DNA from: Chrysomallon squamiferum | Taxonomy: Eukaryota > Mollusca > Gastropoda > Neomphalida > Peltospiridae | Reading direction: 5' to 3' | Assembly (NCBI GenBank): GCA_012295275.1 | Contig: CM022670.1 | Coordinates: 10,158,083-10,222,082, forward strand | Length of the DNA stretch: 64,000 bases | Shown here: positions 46,729 through 59,010 of the stretch, in pieces | Position numbering within the stretch: position 1 is the first letter of the stretch | Layout of the letters: every line of letters begins with the position of its first letter | Notes under the pieces: model-generated | Seen by the model: the letters and a program-made list of their open reading frames with translations, nothing else | Told to the model about the DNA's origin: nothing | Database searches by the model: none | Translations under genes and position numbers: made by a program

Positions 46729-49181
46729 AAAATATTAATTTCATCATTATAATTAAAAGACTTTTTGTTTGGATTCTAAATAAAGAAATTATTTTCTATT
46801 GGCAATAAGAAACTAAAATAAAATTGGAAACTTTCAATACTAAGCATTTCTCTTTAAAAAAAAGCCTTTCTTTGGTTACATAGACAATATGTATTCTAAT
46901 TTCCAGTCTGTAATGATGTTTACTTGAATCAAATGTTACAGGTTTTATATGATACATATCATACACCCCCCCCAGTCAAGTTACTGAATATACATCCCAG
47001 TAATACATATATGTTGATGAAACTTCAAAATAAATAAAAAATACATAAAATAAGATAAAAAACATGCAACACTGACAACATGACAATACCGTACAAACAG
47101 AAGCACGTAAAAGAAAATGTCACTAATGCCAGATATCAGCCGAACACACTACAGCGATACTGAACTACTTACATAGTTGCTGTGGAGTGCTTGAGGAATC
47201 TGCTGTCTCCATTGCCTCACTAACAATTGACTCTACATTGTCTGAGTCTTGGGATGCAGATCGAGAGTACAGTGCTTGAGAAACATGAGCAGCCTGGGGA
47301 GATGGGGTTCGATGGGGACTGCCATGGGAAGAACCCTGCCTGCGTGACCTGGGTCGCTCCAGTGGGGGAGACTGTTGGAAAGGAGACCTAGTCCTCGTCT
47401 AATGCAAAACGGGTTAACAAATTAATAACGTAGCTGTTTGGTTAAATTGATAAAATAAAATTATTGCCATCAGATGTTTTAATATTCATAAATTTGTTAA
47501 AAATAACACCATATGTATTGGTCATAAAAATAATCAATTAAATGTGTAACTATGGAAGGAAGCTTGATAAATATTGATTATAAATGCCCAGGTTGATATT
47601 TAACTTATTTATTCTACACTACCATTTTTTCAGCTGATTTGTTTCTGATCTTTTTATCAGATGATTCAAGCCTGTGTCGAAAATCTGCCAGACTTTCTTC
47701 TTCTGATGTCAAGTGTACACTTGAAGCATATTTTACTGAACCCTTGTATGCATATTCAGGAACTTAAAACAAACAAATAATAATAATTAAACTTCAGTGA
47801 TATTATTTATATATATGTAAAAAGATAACAGATCTAGCATTGTATTAATAATTAATAATTAATGCAATGTAATTAATGTAATGGTTACTTTAAAAGAACA
47901 ATTAAACAAAGGAAAATGTTTAAAGATACAACTAAATGAAATAATATTTTATTAATTTTAATAATTAATAGTTGAACAATAGTTCACCGATTAATAAATA
48001 TCTAGAAGCAATTTTGTTTTTAAAAATATAGAAAATATATGAATGTACTAACAATATACCCTGCCAAACAATATTTACCCCAAAACCAAAAAAAAACATC
48101 ACCTGCATGAATCACCTACCTTTTTCCCTGGCTGTGTGTTGTTTATTCAGGGTGGGTGATGCTTTATCAAAACTGGATCTTGCAAAATTTGAATCCTCTT
48201 TCTGTGCTTTCTCCTGGGATTTCCTTAAAAATCTGTTCCCATCTTTACCAATGCTGTGTTCAGAGGCTGACCGAGGTCTTGCGTGCATGTACTTGGCCAA
48301 ACTGACACTGGTGTCATCTGTGTCTGTCTCAATGTAAGATTTATAAGCAGTAGGTGATGGTGATGGTGCTTTCTCTGGAACCTTCTGCATCAAGGCAGCT
48401 GCTTTGTTAAGAGAAGAGCTAGCAGATGTGTACTTCTTTGCTGAAGAGAACGGGACAGAGACAGCTGATCGCTGATTGGAGGAAGGAATGGATTTTTCCT
48501 GTGTCTTTTCTGAAGATTTCTTTTTCAGAAATTTGCTACCTTCCGCAGAGATCTGAGGTACATTCTGCTTGGGGGAAGACTGCGACAGAACGTGACTGTC
48601 ACTGGATATTGATATGTTTTCTCCATAGTCTTCGAAGTTCACAGATTTTGTTTGTTTTGAAGTTTTCTGAGTCAAGGAATTAAGATATGCCTATAAAATA
48701 AAGCCATTATTGTAAAATATATATATATATTTTTTTTAAATATTTCATTTGTAAATGTCTTTTAAATCCTACAGATGTATTTATAAATTAATTATAGATA
48801 TACATGACTATAATAAAATAATTAAAATTAGATCATATTATATTAAATATACTTTTTATATCGTTTTATATATTACTGTAAATTGTTACAGTCAAGAACA
48901 ATAATTAAAAAAAAGGTTATTTCAAAATCCTGAACCACATTCATCTCTTGACTTTAAATATTTTTTTTAGAACTAAATATTACACAAAATGAATTTAGGC
49001 TTGTTATGCCATAGATTTAAAAAAGAATTAAAAGTAATGAGAAGAAAATATGAAAAGTTATTGAACTAAAACAGACTGTCAGTTCATCTTCTTCTTTAGA
49101 TTTGATTGGCACTCGTTCACCCTTCAGCTGAGATGAAACTTTCTGCAGCAGAGCAGTAGTTGAGCTATGTGCCTTTCTCAT
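43269..49181 (-). CDS. C19orf44: C19orf44 orthologue, complete (8 coding exons)
   Basis: Coding exons in transcript order: 49077-49181, 48120-48690, 47623-47762, 47173-47398, 45829-46645, 44794-45005, 43845-44008, 43269-43346. They total 2,313 nt, 770 aa (human about 657 aa). The C-terminal quarter matches the human protein clearly: EVQTEKP...YKWD, VDPTPIASHVVSADALEA, LALHDLLKQQLALT and TLEATKEYIKKHR. I know this region as DUF4614. The rest is disordered, basic and Ser-rich, with RFLRK/KFLKKK patches as in the human protein and a YSEDFEEE motif. Residues coded at about 46,275-46,540 form a degenerate (D/E)S(V/P)FKAK repeat of about six units. The function of the family is not established, and I infer none. 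The start ATG follows an in-frame TGA. One exon (45,829-46,645) ends at a donor that has been copied into a minisatellite, and the acceptor at 45,006 abuts an (ATT)n tract. Confidence 0.93.
43701..43815. repeat. About 50-bp-arm hairpin in the last C19orf44 intron
   Basis: The left arm (43,701-43,751, starting TTTTTTTTAATTTAAAAGTG) and the right arm (43,761-43,815) are reverse complements with only a few mismatches. The loop is about ten bases of TA-rich DNA. The right arm ends about 30 bases from the splice donor of the exon 43,845-44,008. It looks like a small foldback element, and no target-site duplication was worked out. Confidence 0.9.
44078..44357. mobile_element. Second MITE-like element with CAGGTTGAGAATC-type inverted ends
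   Basis: The left end reads CAGGTTGAGAATCC. The right end, on the other strand, reads CAGATTGAGAATCTTTTATC and is followed by TA on the plus strand. The last 60 bases (CTGAAATCTGAAACACTTCC, then AGTCCCAATCA) closely recall the termini of vertebrate Tigger-type elements from memory. It is 280 bp long, non-coding, in a C19orf44 intron, and related in its ends to the element at 33,069-33,439. Confidence 0.55.
45011..45086. repeat. (AAT)n microsatellite abutting a C19orf44 acceptor
   Basis: About 25 AAT units begin within six bases of the acceptor of the exon 44,794-45,005. On the coding strand they read (ATT)n followed by ATCCAG. Confidence 0.95.
45490..45840. repeat. 55-bp minisatellite made of copies of an exon-intron junction
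   Basis: The sequence CATACCTGG recurs at 45,551, 45,602, 45,657, 45,712, 45,767 and 45,824; spacing is 51, 55, 55, 55 and 57. The last occurrence is the real donor of the C19orf44 exon 45,829-46,645, which on the coding strand reads CCAG|GTATGACAG. The intronic copies all carry the same donor-like CCAGGTATGACAG. An outer unit near 45,500-45,522 (TTTCATTCAGAGCGGA) matches the end of the exon itself (TTTCGTTCAGAGTGGA). The array therefore seems to have grown from the exon-intron border. Using a later donor would bring an in-frame TAA. Confidence 0.9.
46665..46726. repeat. A/T-rich simple tract next to a C19orf44 acceptor
   Basis: A poly(A) run of about 30 bases with a short (TA)n, close to the acceptor of the exon 45,829-46,645. 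On the coding strand it is a T-rich tract that could serve as a pyrimidine tract. Confidence 0.7.
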
Positions 49182-49284
49182 CTTGAAATATTTTTTCTTT
49201 ATATATCAAGTCCAAATTTGCTCTCAGAGAATCAGCATCACATTTCTATGTATAAGAATCACCCGGCCTTCCATTACTGATTCT
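49182..49284 (-). other. 5' UTR part of the first C19orf44 coding exon, with a short upstream ORF
   Basis: A good acceptor (TTTTTTACAG) at 49,285 starts an exon whose first 103 bases are untranslated. They include an ATG at 49,272-49,274 with a 16-codon frame (MEGRVILIHRNVMLIL) ending before the main ATG at 49,179-49,181. The frame of the main ATG has a TGA upstream (49,206-49,208), which supports the start chosen. A non-coding first exon probably lies near 50,015-50,060, where AGCGAG|GTGATAAC on the minus strand looks like a donor. Confidence 0.55.
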
Positions 49285-49899
49285 GTAAAAAAATAAAACA
49301 AAATAAATAATAGTGAAAAATCATTATGCTGTCTATATACTTTAATGTTAGGACATTTTTAATTTATTACAAATCAACAGCTGTTAGCATATATTTAATC
49401 AAATAAAAAAAATACATTTCTGGATGTTAGTACTGTGGTATCTTCAATTACTTATATTCGCTCAGCATTTCGTTTTAAATTAGTGTATTTACAAAAAATA
49501 AAAAATAAAAAAAATAAATAAAATAAAAAAAAATTAAAATGAATTACTAATACCGCTACTATTAGAACTAATAATCAGATAAAGAGAAATAACTTTTAAA
49601 AATATTTCTATTAATTTAATCACCATCATCAAATTCTAAAATTTAACTTAAATAAAAAAATCCCATTCAGGGCAACAATGAATTGATGATTAAACACACT
49701 TTAAACTTAAACTTAAGACTTGTCCGATCTTGCTCATGTTGTTACCGATTTATATATATTTGTAAGAAAATTTCTGTTTGCAGCGTTCTTTGTTACAGCC
49801 AGTACAAATATATATATATGTGTGTACAAATGTCTAACTTTTCATACTCATAAAATGTGTAAATAATTACATTTTAATAAATATAAAATTAAATAATTC

Positions 49900-50183
49900 G
49901 TTGTCTAGACTTTCATAATTTTTAACTGTATCATAGAGTTATTTCCCATGTTAAACCATTTTTGCATTCGACAATGTCCGGAAAAGAAATTTCGATTATA
50001 ATCGTAATGTTCCGTTATCACCTCGCTGGGACTTTCCTCGTCCAGCGCGTGGTGTGATTTCATTGGTTTGAATAATCATACTGTAACCAATCATATCTGT
50101 CCAGCTGTCGGTATCACGTGGAAATAGTGGTAAAATTGATGGTACAGCTGCATGTTCATACTCTCAGCTTACTATCTACGAAG
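49900..50183. promoter_or_regulatory. Head-to-head promoter region of C19orf44 and calreticulin
   Basis: The DNA between about 49,970 and 50,120 is CpG-richer than its surroundings. It carries ATTGG at 50,062-50,066, CCAAT at 50,091-50,095 and an E-box-like CACGTG within ATCACGTGGA near 50,113. A perfect ER-stress element is listed separately. The two start codons are about 1.0 kb apart, and the transcripts probably start much closer together. Confidence 0.6.
50048..50066 (-). promoter_or_regulatory. ER-stress response element (ERSE) upstream of calreticulin
   Basis: The plus strand reads CGTGG, nine bases, then ATTGG. On the other strand this is CCAAT-N9-CCACG, the exact ERSE consensus bound by NF-Y plus ATF6 or XBP1 in animals. 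It lies about 120 bp before the calreticulin ATG, the expected place for an unfolded-protein-response gene. A second, imperfect version (CCAAT-N9-CCAGC) lies at 50,091-50,109. Confidence 0.85.
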
Positions 50184-53100
50184 ATGAGATCGTTGTTTGT
50201 AATTTGTGCACTCTTTAGTGCAGTACTTTGTGATCCAGTAGTACATTTCGAAGACAAATTTGAGGGTGAGTTTTACTTATATGTTCTTATTATTCCATTC
50301 AGTTGTCTGTAGCCGAACGAAAAATGTCCATAATTTGACAGGTCTGACATGTGTGAAATGATGTTAAAAAACAAAATATAATTATATATATATATGTATA
50401 TATTAAGGGATTAAAATGACAGTACTATTTTACAGTTTAAACAAGTAATCAGATACCACTGAATGTAAATATTAATATGTGTAGAATAATAAATATCTGT
50501 ATGCAAATTAAATTCGGTGTGCAGTTTAATATTTGTTAAAATTGTAGCCGGCCAATCGACCTAATTTACAAACTGAAATTAAGTTAATAATTTAGACAGT
50601 TGAAAATTGTGACCCGTATAGATAAAACTATATCCATAAAAATAAATATATGAATAATGAAAGTTAATAGACGTTAGAATTTAATTATTATTTAATGTCT
50701 TTTCATCTTTTTTTGCAGAGGGCTGGGAAAACAGATGGGTCGAATCTACGAAAAAAGGATCTGATCAAGGCAAATTTGTATGGTCAGCTGGCAAATTTTA
50801 TGGAGATCCAGAGAAGGACAAAGGTTTAAACATACATCTACTTTTTCAATTTCACAAATAATTTAATAATAAGAATAATACATGAAATAAAATTATATAA
50901 AAATAAAGTCTTTTATTACTGAAGAGCAATACTTTTTTTTATATGGTATATATTTCACATAACACACTATATATTCTTCTTGTAGGAATTCAGACCAGCC
51001 AGGATGCTAAGTTCTATGGAATTTCTGCTAAATTTGAAAAACCCTTCTCCAATGAAGAAAAAGATTTAGTCATTCAGTTTACTGTGAAGCATGAACAAAA
51101 CATTGACTGTGGAGGTGGATATGTCAAACTCTTCCCAAGTGATCTGGACCAGAAAAATTTGCACGGAGACACCCCATACTATATTATGTTTGGTAAATTT
51201 TAAAATTAATAAGATAAATACAGAAATTTGAAATGAAACTAATTTGTCAGAAAATTGCAAAAATCTGTACCAGGCTTAGCTTTGACAGTTTCATGAATAT
51301 GCTATTCTTAAACAGTGTTGATTCACCACTATTATTAACAGGAATAGGATAACAGGTTGAAAAATAATTGGCACACAAATTCAAAATGTCTTGTTCAAGA
51401 CTTCTTTGATCTGAGTTGAAACAAGTGTATTCACTGTATCCAAAATAACATTTAGTATAATATTTAGCCTATGTTCTTGTCTGTTAAGTTTTTGTGATCT
51501 GTATCAGAATGAAAATAAAAATTAAATGAATTCAGATATCTGATATTATCAGAAATATTTATTTAGTAGATGGATGTCTGTACACTAAATTAAAAACAAT
51601 TTTATGTTTGAAATAACTGAATGTAATTGTTAAGGGATACAAGTTAAATGAAAGTATGTTTTTCACAGGACCTGACATTTGTGGACCAGGTACAAAGAAA
51701 GTTCATGTTATCTTCAACTACAAAGGAAACAATCTTTTGACAAAGAAAGATATTCGTTGCAAGGTAAAATTTGAATGTCATAGCTCTGATGTAGCTAATG
51801 AGTTTATATTTTTAAAAAGAATGGAATTAAACACTAAAATAAAAAAATTATTTGCTGTAAGATACATACATATATACTGGGTTGTCAGATAAATTAGTGA
51901 GTTTTTTTAAATTTAAATAAATAAGAAATAAATAGGAAAAAGTAAAAACTTAACAACTTTATCTGACAACCGTATATATTTAAATTGAAAAATGTCACCA
52001 AAGCAAGGAAATAATTAAGTTACTACTTCATAAAGTTTGATTCAGTTCTAAGAATATATGTAACTTTTATCATTTCTACAAATTTTTTTCAGAAAAAAAG
52101 AAATTTTTGATTTTGTAGTCCAATAAAAAAAAATATACTATGGCTCATGATCAATGTAACAGATATAATTATTTTATTTCTTTGATCAACTTTTAATTTA
52201 AATATATTTCTGAAATTGCTTTCAGGATGATGTTTACACACATATGTACACCCTTATTGTGAAACCAGACAACACATATGTTGTGAAGATTGACAATGAA
52301 AAAGTAGAAAGTGGTCAACTGGAGGAAGACTGGGATTTCTTGCCTGCCAAGAAAATCAAGGTATTAACAGAATCTGACACAAATATTAGTTTTAAAAATA
52401 CACCCTAAGATGGATCAAAGACAGATGTGGGCAACTTCACATACTACTCAACACTGCAATTTTAAAGGGCTGAGTCCTGAAATCACAATGCATTGAAGAA
52501 AATTAAAACCCTAACCAGTGTTCACTAAATCATTTTTATATGGAACTGTACCATTTTTAGATGCTTACATTATGTACAGTTTATATAATGTTACAAGCAA
52601 CTGTTATATAAAAAATTGTACAAAAGGCATAGTTTATGACTAATTATTCATAATTATTTTATTTTTTTAGGATCCAGAAGCTAAGAAGCCTGATGATTGG
52701 GATGAACGTGAGAAGATTGATGATCCTGATGACACCAAACCCGATGACTGGGAAAAGCCAGAACACATTCCTGATCCTGATGCCAAGAAACCTGATGACT
52801 GGGATGATGATATGGATGGAGAATGGGAACCACCAATGATTGATAACCCAGAATACAAGGTACAGCAGGCTTTAAATTGCAAGCTTAATTTGTTACACCA
52901 TAATGCATATGATGCTGTTTTATGTATACATTCATTTGATAGCCTTTAAATGTTCAATGCAGGGATATGGAAAATGTTGCTTGTATTGTATGGGTATTTT
53001 TGTAATATTATGGTATGAAGTGGCAGTTCTGATACCATTTTCATCAGCTTTCGTATCAGATGTTTTTACAGCATGATAAATCCTTTTTTTTTTTAATCAT

Positions 53101-53936
53101 CAGATAAATAATTTAAAAAAAAGATCAAACAGTTGATTCATTAACCAATCTTTGATATGCTTAGATTTATGTTCAAACTTTGTTTTATTGTTACAGGGTG
53201 AATGGAAACCAAAACAAATTGATAATCCTGCTTACAAAGGAAAATGGATTCACCCAGAAATTGACAACCCAGAATACAAAGCTGATGAATTCCTCTACAG
53301 ATACAATGACATTGGTGCTATTGGTTTTGATTTGTGGCAGGTAAATAGTCTGATTTTTAATATACCAAAAAAAAAAGCAAATGGCAATTTTGTTTTATTG
53401 ATGAATACTGTAAAATAAGTTGCTTTTCCAGTTGCTGATGAATAATTTAAAATGTTTTGATTAATACTTGGCATTTGTACGAGTTACTGCCCCTGTGAAA
53501 CAAGACTAGAGAAACCTTTCCAAAACTGGAGTGAATAACCATTAAAGCTGTTTTTTAATTTTATTATTGAAACCAGTGTGACTTGCCATAATTGTACAAA
53601 CTGATTGTATCCATTCTGACTTGTAACAAAATTAATATTATAGGTAAAATCAGGAACAATTTTTGACAATATTCTGATAACTGATGATGAGAAATATGCT
53701 GAAGAATTTGGAAATGATACATGGGGTAAAACAAAGGTGAGTGCATTCATGTATTACCCACTGCCTCTTCCCTTAGGCATTAATGAATTGATTGGTGAAA
53801 GAATTTGAAAGAGTTATAAAGCCTGAAGTGACATATTTGGCTGTTGACTAATAGTCTTGAAAATATTTTCTGATTGTTACAAATGCACAGTTTTTGGGGA
53901 GATAAAGCCTGACAAGTTTTTGGTGGGATTTTCTTT

Positions 53937-53968
<32 letters not shown>

Positions 53969-54681
53969 TTGTTTCATTTAACTTGTTTTCCATCAAATAT
54001 ATATTTATTGATTTATTTTCTTCCACCTAAGGATCCAGAAAAGAAGATGAAGGAAAAACAAGAGGAAGAGGAGAATAAAAAACGTGAAGAAGAAGAAAAG
54101 AAGAAGAAAGAGGAAGAAGGTTAGCCAAGATTAAACATTTTTTCAACCATTTAAGAAATGTTGTCTCTTAGATGTGGCTGATATTTAATATTAAGTTTTG
54201 AAATGTGGGAGAAAAGTACATTATAGAAATGGTCAATAGTAATTTTCAAAAAAAATGTACGTGTTCTGTCATTTGTTTAATTATTCTGTTAAACCATAGT
54301 GAACTTAAATCTGATATTGTATTTTAATTTAGATAAGAAAAAAGATGATGAAGATGAAGAAGAGGATGAAGCAGAAACAGAAGAAGCTGAAACTGAACAA
54401 GCTGAAACCGAAGACAAAGACAAAGACAAAGAAGTAATTTTACAATTTATTACTAAGTCCAACTTCTAGAAAGTCAGAATTTCTTACAGTTAATTATATC
54501 AAAGTGAATAATCAGTTTTAAATGAAGGATGTATTTTTTGATATTTTAAAGAGGTCATTTGTAAAATTGTCTAGTTCAAATATTGCTTAAGAATTCTTAA
54601 ATATGAATCTGACAAATCAAAATTTGATAATTAATAAAAACATATTTTTTTCATTTTCAGGATTCTCATGATGAATTGTAA
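50184..54681 (+). CDS. CALR: Calreticulin, ER lectin chaperone (complete, 11 exons)
   Basis: Calreticulin binds monoglucosylated glycoproteins with ERp57-type partners and stores calcium in the ER lumen. Exons: 50184-50265, 50719-50823, 50986-51192, 51669-51763, 52226-52360, 52671-52859, 53197-53340, 53644-53736, 54032-54119, 54333-54433, 54661-54681. They total 1,260 nt, 419 aa (human 417). In order: a signal peptide ([16 protein letters not shown], cleavage before DPVVHFED); the globular N-domain with [15 protein letters not shown] and IRCK cysteines; the P-domain arm with three DPDxxKPDDWD-type and three GEWxPxxIDNPxYK-type repeats; VKSGTIFDN and FGNDTWG closing the lectin domain; a Lys/Glu/Asp-rich calcium-binding tail; and an HDEL retrieval signal. 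In-frame ATGs at 50,118 and 50,139 would add residues before the signal peptide, so 50,184 is preferred. An exact ERSE upstream points to unfolded-protein-response control. Intron 4 holds a small MITE. Confidence 0.98.
51872..51979. mobile_element. About 105-bp MITE with 30-bp inverted ends in calreticulin intron 4
   Basis: The left end reads TATACTGGGTTGTCAGATAA and the right end, on the other strand, TATACGGTTGTCAGATAAAG. TA steps lie at both outer edges, as expected for a Tc1/mariner-type target site. It is far too short to code for a transposase. The match to mariner ends is by general appearance only. Confidence 0.65.
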
Positions 54682-57600
54682 CACGGCTGTCATCTAGGAA
54701 ATAAGATTGTATCATTCATCTAATATCCTTCAGTTCTAACTCTGGAAAGAAGTCATCGTTTATCAAAAGACATTTCATAAGTCATAATTTAGTCATGTGC
54801 TTTGTTACATTTTGGGTTACTTTATCCATTGACTCAGTTTTTCTCTACACATGACTTGATATAACCTAAATTATTGGTTGCTGATTTGATAAAAAAAAAA
54901 AAAAAAAAAAAAAAAGTTTCATTTAGTTTGGCAAATCTTTCAGAGTTTTCTCAAATTTAATTTCATTAGACTAAATGTGAATGCACGAGATGTGTGAATG
55001 ATAGAATGACTGCTTTAAACATGTTTTAATCTCCATGTCATGCATAAAAAAAAAACAACATGATATACGTATTCATTATTTGAATGTCTCTGTTAATAAA
55101 TGTTGGGGAGCAGTAGATCAGAAGAAATTAGAATTGGCTGTGTTTAAATGTCTTGATATACAATGATAGTGTTGGGGAGGGTTTTGTATAGTATTGTTGA
55201 TGTATATATTTATATACATATGGCTTTATGTCACTATTGTTTGTGGTAGGGTGTTCAGTCAGTGGTATTAAAACTTGAACCACATTTTTTGCTAAATTTA
55301 TCTTTGTTGTTTTATTTACTAACAATTAATTTATCTTTTATATGGTTAAATGTTCACAGAAAAACTTTTACTTCTGTTGTGAATTTTCAAAATTTGAAAT
55401 ACTTTTTCTATTTTTTTCGTAAGAAAATTCAGTTGTGATTTTATTTTCCTCCCAACATGAGATGTTTTCAGAGACATGTATAAATGTTGTTCTGTGTACA
55501 AAACTGGTTGTGGAATAAAAAAAAATGATAGACACAAACCAATACAGTTCAAGTGAAACCTAAATTTGAATTGCAAAATATAAATTTGTCTTCAAAATTC
55601 ACTTTTCAATGCTAAAGTGACATTTGACTTCAATTTATATAATATATACATTAAAAAGAAGTGTTAAATCAAAATCATAAATGACAAGTTTCTTCACCAC
55701 CTATGATTTGAAAAAAATGTATCCCATGAATTAAAAAAATAAATTGGAAGATCTGATCTCATTCAGTGTGAAATAACTTAAAATGTGGTAGTTTGTGACA
55801 TTAATGTTACTATGTTCATATATGTTCATTTGTTTCCCCCAGTAAATTTCTATAGATAAATATACAATTTATAATATTTGTAAAATATTATTAATAAATG
55901 AAATAGATAATTATAAAAAGAAAATTTGTTTTTTCACTTTTAGTGGGGAGAAAGTAAAAAAAAAAACAAAAAAACTACAAAACATTAATCTATTGAATGA
56001 ATATTTATTGAAACCGTAGCACATTTGAAAATAACTGAAGAACATGAAAAAAAAAAACTCACAGATGACTTGTTAGGTTTATCCAGAACAAAATCTTAGA
56101 AAAGTTGTTGCATCTGAAAATGGGGTTAGACCGTAAAGCAAAAGTAGTGATGTAAGAGATTTTTCTAAGCCTTGGCACCAGTGTGGTTATTACATGACAG
56201 GAAATTGCTGTTGTTGCAATGATCTGCTCTTGTATAAGGATTTTGTTACACTAGTGGATAATGGGCTGGAGTGGAAATGGTCTACTGAAGATAATTGAAA
56301 AAATGTGTTGAATTTTTAATTAACTGGAAACCAACTGCTGCCTGTTAATGATCTCATTTTACACATTTACAACAGGTGGTTTGCTTAAGGAAAAATATAC
56401 ATTGCCTTTGATATTCAGTTATACAGCTCTGTATGGAAATTTTAAATTGCTTATCAGATCTTGATGAACCCTACTACTGAGCTATTGTTTGCTGCCAGGT
56501 GTTTTGAGAAACACTTGTCACCATTTTCATACAGCTTTCTAATTTACCTGTTCACCAGATGCTTTTAAGGACTTTTAATTTAGAGAACTGTAGTTATTTC
56601 ATATAATGTTCAACAAATGAATCATCAACTATTGTTTGATTTCAAATTAGTTATAAACAATTTGCAGGCTTCCTTCCATTACAGAAGTTCACCAGATAAC
56701 TTAATGTTATAAACTGGCAACTAACTAGACTTTAAAAGATTTCTAAATTTGTTCTTGTGTTTATTTTCAAAAGAAAAAAACAAAACACACTTGTAAATAA
56801 TTAATTTATTTTAATAACAGTTGTGTTTATGAACAGCATAATTGCAACACAATCAGTAAAGAAATAAATTCTGGATTAAACTTAATTAGAAACGATGCTA
56901 AATCAAGCAACAAAAAATTTTCAAATCACATTTTGGAAGCCTACAGTTATTTGATCGTCACATACATATGGGGTGTTTATGCTGAATATGAACTGAAATT
57001 TCAATATATGGTAATAATTTATAGAAATGCATTTTAATTTCTTATTTCATAATTTTGTTACTGTAGCCACTTGGAAAAGTAATTCCCATTTGCTTAACAA
57101 AACATTTCCTGAAAATGTAAATGCCTTCACGATACTCATTTGATTGAAGAATGATAATGTATAAATATTATGCCAAAAATATGTACATTTGGGGTATTTA
57201 GGAAAGAGATATTACTAACTATACTAAAAGAATAAATTGTCTGCAACTAACACATTTAGTAGTTAAAATAAATAATTTGGAAGTTTACTTATCTTTTCAG
57301 AAATTCTTTGTATTCTTATAAAGAATTTATAATAATTTTATTACTTTTTTCTAAATTAAAATAATTATGTGTATATGTAAGAAATAGATTTAAAAAAAAC
57401 GACCCAATAAAATCCCAAAGTTATTAATAGTAATTGTATTATTAGAGACATCAGTCTTGCAACATTTAAAGAAGAAATATGAAAGCTTTCAATGTTGAGC
57501 ATATTCACAAATAGTGCATTATAGTGTATGTTGAAGGTATAAATAACAAAAAAAAACATTTTGTATACTGCCAAATGACCATGGCTTTTGCTAATAAAGC

Positions 57601-58296
57601 ATATATTTATTTATTTATTTATTTATTTTTAATTGTTGAAGTCCTAAGATATTTTCTTGTATTTCGTGACATTATTTAAATAGATATTTGTCTGATGCAG
57701 ATACTGTCAAGAACAAAATTTATGATTGTACTGCCATGCTTAATTGTTAGTAAAAACTGGAAGGCTGTATTCCAAAAGATGTACAAAATATGTTAAGGCT
57801 AACTGTTTACATCATCACAGAATATTTTAAAATGGAAGACAAATTAACATTTTGCATATCTTTTATCACTGCATACATAATAATTTTATACCACAATCAT
57901 TTAATAATTTTATTATTAATATACTGCTGAAGTGACTTACAGAATGGTCATTAAGCATGCTTAAAGCCCACTGTTTTACTATAAGGTTAAGTTGAAGATG
58001 TAAGTTACGATGGACATCTTCTTTGCTTTCACACTAGTCTGGAAACTAAACACTAAAACAAGAAAATGAAGCCAGCTTTGAACAGCAGTAGTTTATTATG
58101 ATTTTTATGGACAGGAAAAAATAAAGTGTAATTTGTTTTAAAAGCAGTCGCATTATGCATTACATCCTTCATAGACATTTTAATGCTAGGAAATACAGAA
58201 ATAATTATTTTTATGTAAGATGGATGGGGCATTTTAAGCATGAGAAATGTACACATAATTAAATATAAAACCTTTTATACATATTAAATATGTAGA

Positions 58297-58337
<41 letters not shown>

Positions 58338-59010
58338 CATTACAATAATAATAATAATAATAATAATAGCATTACAATAATAAACAATAAAGATACTTGT
58401 AATAATAATAACAACAATAATACAATAATAATGTTAGGAACATTTACATAAATATTAAATGGATCATAGGTTTGGAATCAATAAAAATATTGTTAAATAT
58501 ATATAGATTTTTTTTTATATGATTGTTATTTATTGATGAAAACCCTCTAAAAATTCTTGACCAAAACAAAAAGAAAGCAACAAATGGCTGAAAATAATAA
58601 TACTGACACTGGTGCTTGCATTTAAAACTACAGGTGCAGGAAGGTTTTATGTGACACGCAAAATGTTTTTTTTTTGGGGGGGGGTTTAACATATTTTTAT
58701 GTGCATCTAAAGTATTAATGATTGGTTAAGGCTGTGAATGTAAATGATAAATTAATAATTTTGTGAATGTCTGGTACGAAACAAATATGACAATGGGTAA
58801 TTCCATGATGGCCTTTACGTTGGTTTACAATTTTTATGAAATGCAGCACAACACCATTGTATGCTGTACACAGTATCACTAAACATTTTGCCAGTTAAAG
58901 ATTACAGGTCTGGAATTACTGAGACATGTAAAAAGAAAGGAGAAAAGAACCACTGAAGAACTGGAACAGGGGAGGCCACTGTAAATGACACGTTGATGTC
59001 AGTAAGTTAG
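54682..59010. other. 3' UTRs and spacer between convergent calreticulin and the Disabled-like gene
   Basis: No coding exon is seen. The left part is probably calreticulin 3' UTR and the right part, about 57-59 kb, probably 3' UTR of the minus-strand adaptor gene. Contents include poly(A) runs (54,891-54,915), an ATTT run at 57,607-57,630, and (AAT)n runs at 58,299-58,335 and 58,345-58,370. Frames longer than 60 codons here have no recognisable similarity. Confidence 0.55.
55095..55100 (+). terminator. Candidate calreticulin poly(A) signal
   Basis: AATAAA about 410 bases after the stop. A further AATAAA at about 55,515 is followed by an A-rich stretch. Which is used cannot be told here. Confidence 0.4.

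Noticed and set aside
52667-52882. Ser/Gly-rich minus-strand frame over calreticulin exon 6
   Set aside because: It is an antisense shadow of the repetitive P-domain coding sequence.
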